Origin: Pseudanabaena sp. BC1403
Lineage (GTDB): Bacteria; Cyanobacteriota; Cyanobacteriia; Pseudanabaenales; Pseudanabaenaceae
Assembly (NCBI RefSeq): GCF_002914585.1
Contig: NZ_PDDM01000006.1
Span: 124,001-188,000, forward strand
DNA length: 64,000 bases
Direction of reading: 5' to 3'
The translations under genes were made by a program, and so were the position numbers. This document shows positions 63,226-64,000 of the stretch, piece after piece. Below the pieces are notes generated by a model. The model saw only the letters and a program-made list of their open reading frames with translations, was not told the DNA's origin and made no database searches. Every line of letters starts with the position of its first letter. Position 1 is the stretch's first letter.

Positions 63226-64000
63226 TTAGCTACTAGCTTTGATAGCAGCAGCCTGCTCCAGTAAAGACTCAGCAAACGCGATCGCCTGAGACACCGTACT
63301 ACTAACATTCTCCTTATCCAAACTTTTTCCTTTTTCCTTTTTCCTTTTTCCTTCTTTCCCCTCTTTCCCTTCCTCAACAGTCATTCCTGAAGCAATCTGA
63401 GCAAGCTCCTGTTTCCGCTCTTCTAATTCTAAGAGACGGATTTGCACTTGAGTTCGATCTCCGATTACCTGCTTACTGACATGGAAATGCCGATCAGCGA
63501 TCGCCGCAATTAATGGCTGATGAGTTACACAAAGTACTTGAGAACTTCGGCTCAGTTGCCAAAGTTGGGTAGCGATCGCTTGCGCAACTCGACCTGATAC
63601 CCCTGCGTCAATTTCATCAAATACCATTGTGCCGACATTCGCATGATTAAATTCCGCAGATATCGGTTGAGCTTCTTGATTTTTCTGTTTCACAAAACAA
63701 GTTTTGAGCGCCAATAAAAATCGACTCATCTCACCGCCTGAAGCAGTTTCAGCCAGAGGTTGCAAAGGTTCGCCAAGGTTAGGGCTAAACTCAAAGACAA
63801 TGCGATCGCCTCCTAGTACAGTTGGTTCTGTCGGATAAATACCAACTTGAAAGCGGACTTTTTCCATTGCCAACATTTTTAGAGCATCGATTTGCACTTG
63901 TTCGAGGGCGATCGCAGTTTGGCGACGTAATTCCGTAAGTTTTTTACATGCCTTAAGCAAAGCCTGTAAATCAGCCGTCGCTTTACGTTCCAAATCTTCA
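63226..64000 (-). CDS. recN: DNA repair protein RecN, C-terminal part (continues beyond window)
   Basis: SMC-like ATPase of double-strand-break repair. Only the C-terminal part is in the window: the frame stays open through 64000. ABC signature TASGGEMSRFLLALKTCF, Walker B/D-loop MVFDEIDAGVSGRVA and the switch VLCVTHQPLIAAIADRHFHV are all present. Near the C-terminus the expected run from LAQIASG to QAIAFAESLL is broken by about 30 low-complexity Glu/Gly/Lys residues (EEGKEGKEGKRKKEKGKS) coded by a tandem TTTTTCC tract. Confidence 0.93.
   Translation of the reverse strand, partial: EDLERKATADLQALLKACKKLTELRRQTAIALEQVQIDALKMLAMEKVRFQVGIYPTEPTVLGGDRIVFEFSPNLGEPLQPLAETASGGEMSRFLLALKTCFVKQKNQEAQPISAEFNHANVGTMVFDEIDAGVSGRVAQAIATQLWQLSRSSQVLCVTHQPLIAAIADRHFHVSKQVIGDRTQVQIRLLELEERKQELAQIASGMTVEEGKEGKEGKRKKEKGKSLDKENVSSTVSQAIAFAESLLEQAAAIKASS

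Overview
The window reads as a filamentous, Pseudanabaena-like cyanobacterium. The evidence is a very dense scatter of the HIP1 octamer GCGATCGC, an RNA polymerase beta' subunit split into rpoC1 and rpoC2, an S-layer/OprB-type porin, a plant-like HemB and many short interspersed palindromes. The genus is inferred from style only, not from a search.

Left part (1-8400): the 3' part of sbcC, a tRNA CCA-adding enzyme, an SDR oxidoreductase, an inositol-monophosphatase-family phosphatase and an iron-type SLH porin. The porin and a small unknown gene diverge from a region holding a perfect 15-bp Fur-type palindrome.

Middle part (8500-37000): an iron-siderophore island. It contains a FecBCDE-like ABC importer (minus strand), a TonB-dependent receptor with an AMIN domain, a STAS-like protein, a type II thioesterase, a stand-alone carrier protein, a benzoate-CoA-ligase-type aryl ligase, an MbtI/YbtS-like salicylate synthase, an EntS-like MFS exporter, a KASIII-like protein fused to a carrier domain, a TubC-Cy-A(Cys-like)-PCP NRPS, a KS-AT-KR-ACP PKS, a luciferase-like monooxygenase, a membrane protein and a condensation protein whose A and PCP domains are visibly broken. 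The inferred product is a salicyl-thiazoline (hydroxyphenyl-thiazoline) polyketide siderophore. The KASIII-like protein with its catalytic-His position changed to Asn, and the dead terminal module, make the line unusual. No phosphopantetheinyl transferase or thiazoline reductase is seen here.

Right part (37200-64000): a small AT-rich accessory patch (cupin, antitoxin-like proteins, a HEPN/zinc protein, a truncated DUF5615 toxin, Sir2) is followed by housekeeping genes: sdhB-like, gcvT, rpoB-rpoC1-rpoC2, an M16 double-domain peptidase, YggT, purB, hemB, a pentapeptide protein, a TPR protein, acetyl-CoA synthetase, an untracked 45-residue cysteine-rich protein and the 3' part of recN.

The intergenic DNA is rich in repeats. 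One MITE family (150 bp, 13-bp terminal inverted repeats, 5-bp target duplications) occurs three times, two of them flanking the biosynthetic genes in opposite orientation. A second 142-bp element occurs twice inside the biosynthetic operon; one copy is split by a third 155-bp element with a clean 9-bp target duplication. In addition, many genes end in near-perfect hairpins of unrelated arm sequence whose tips nearly all have the form GC-NNN-GC. No tRNA, rRNA or CRISPR array was recognised.
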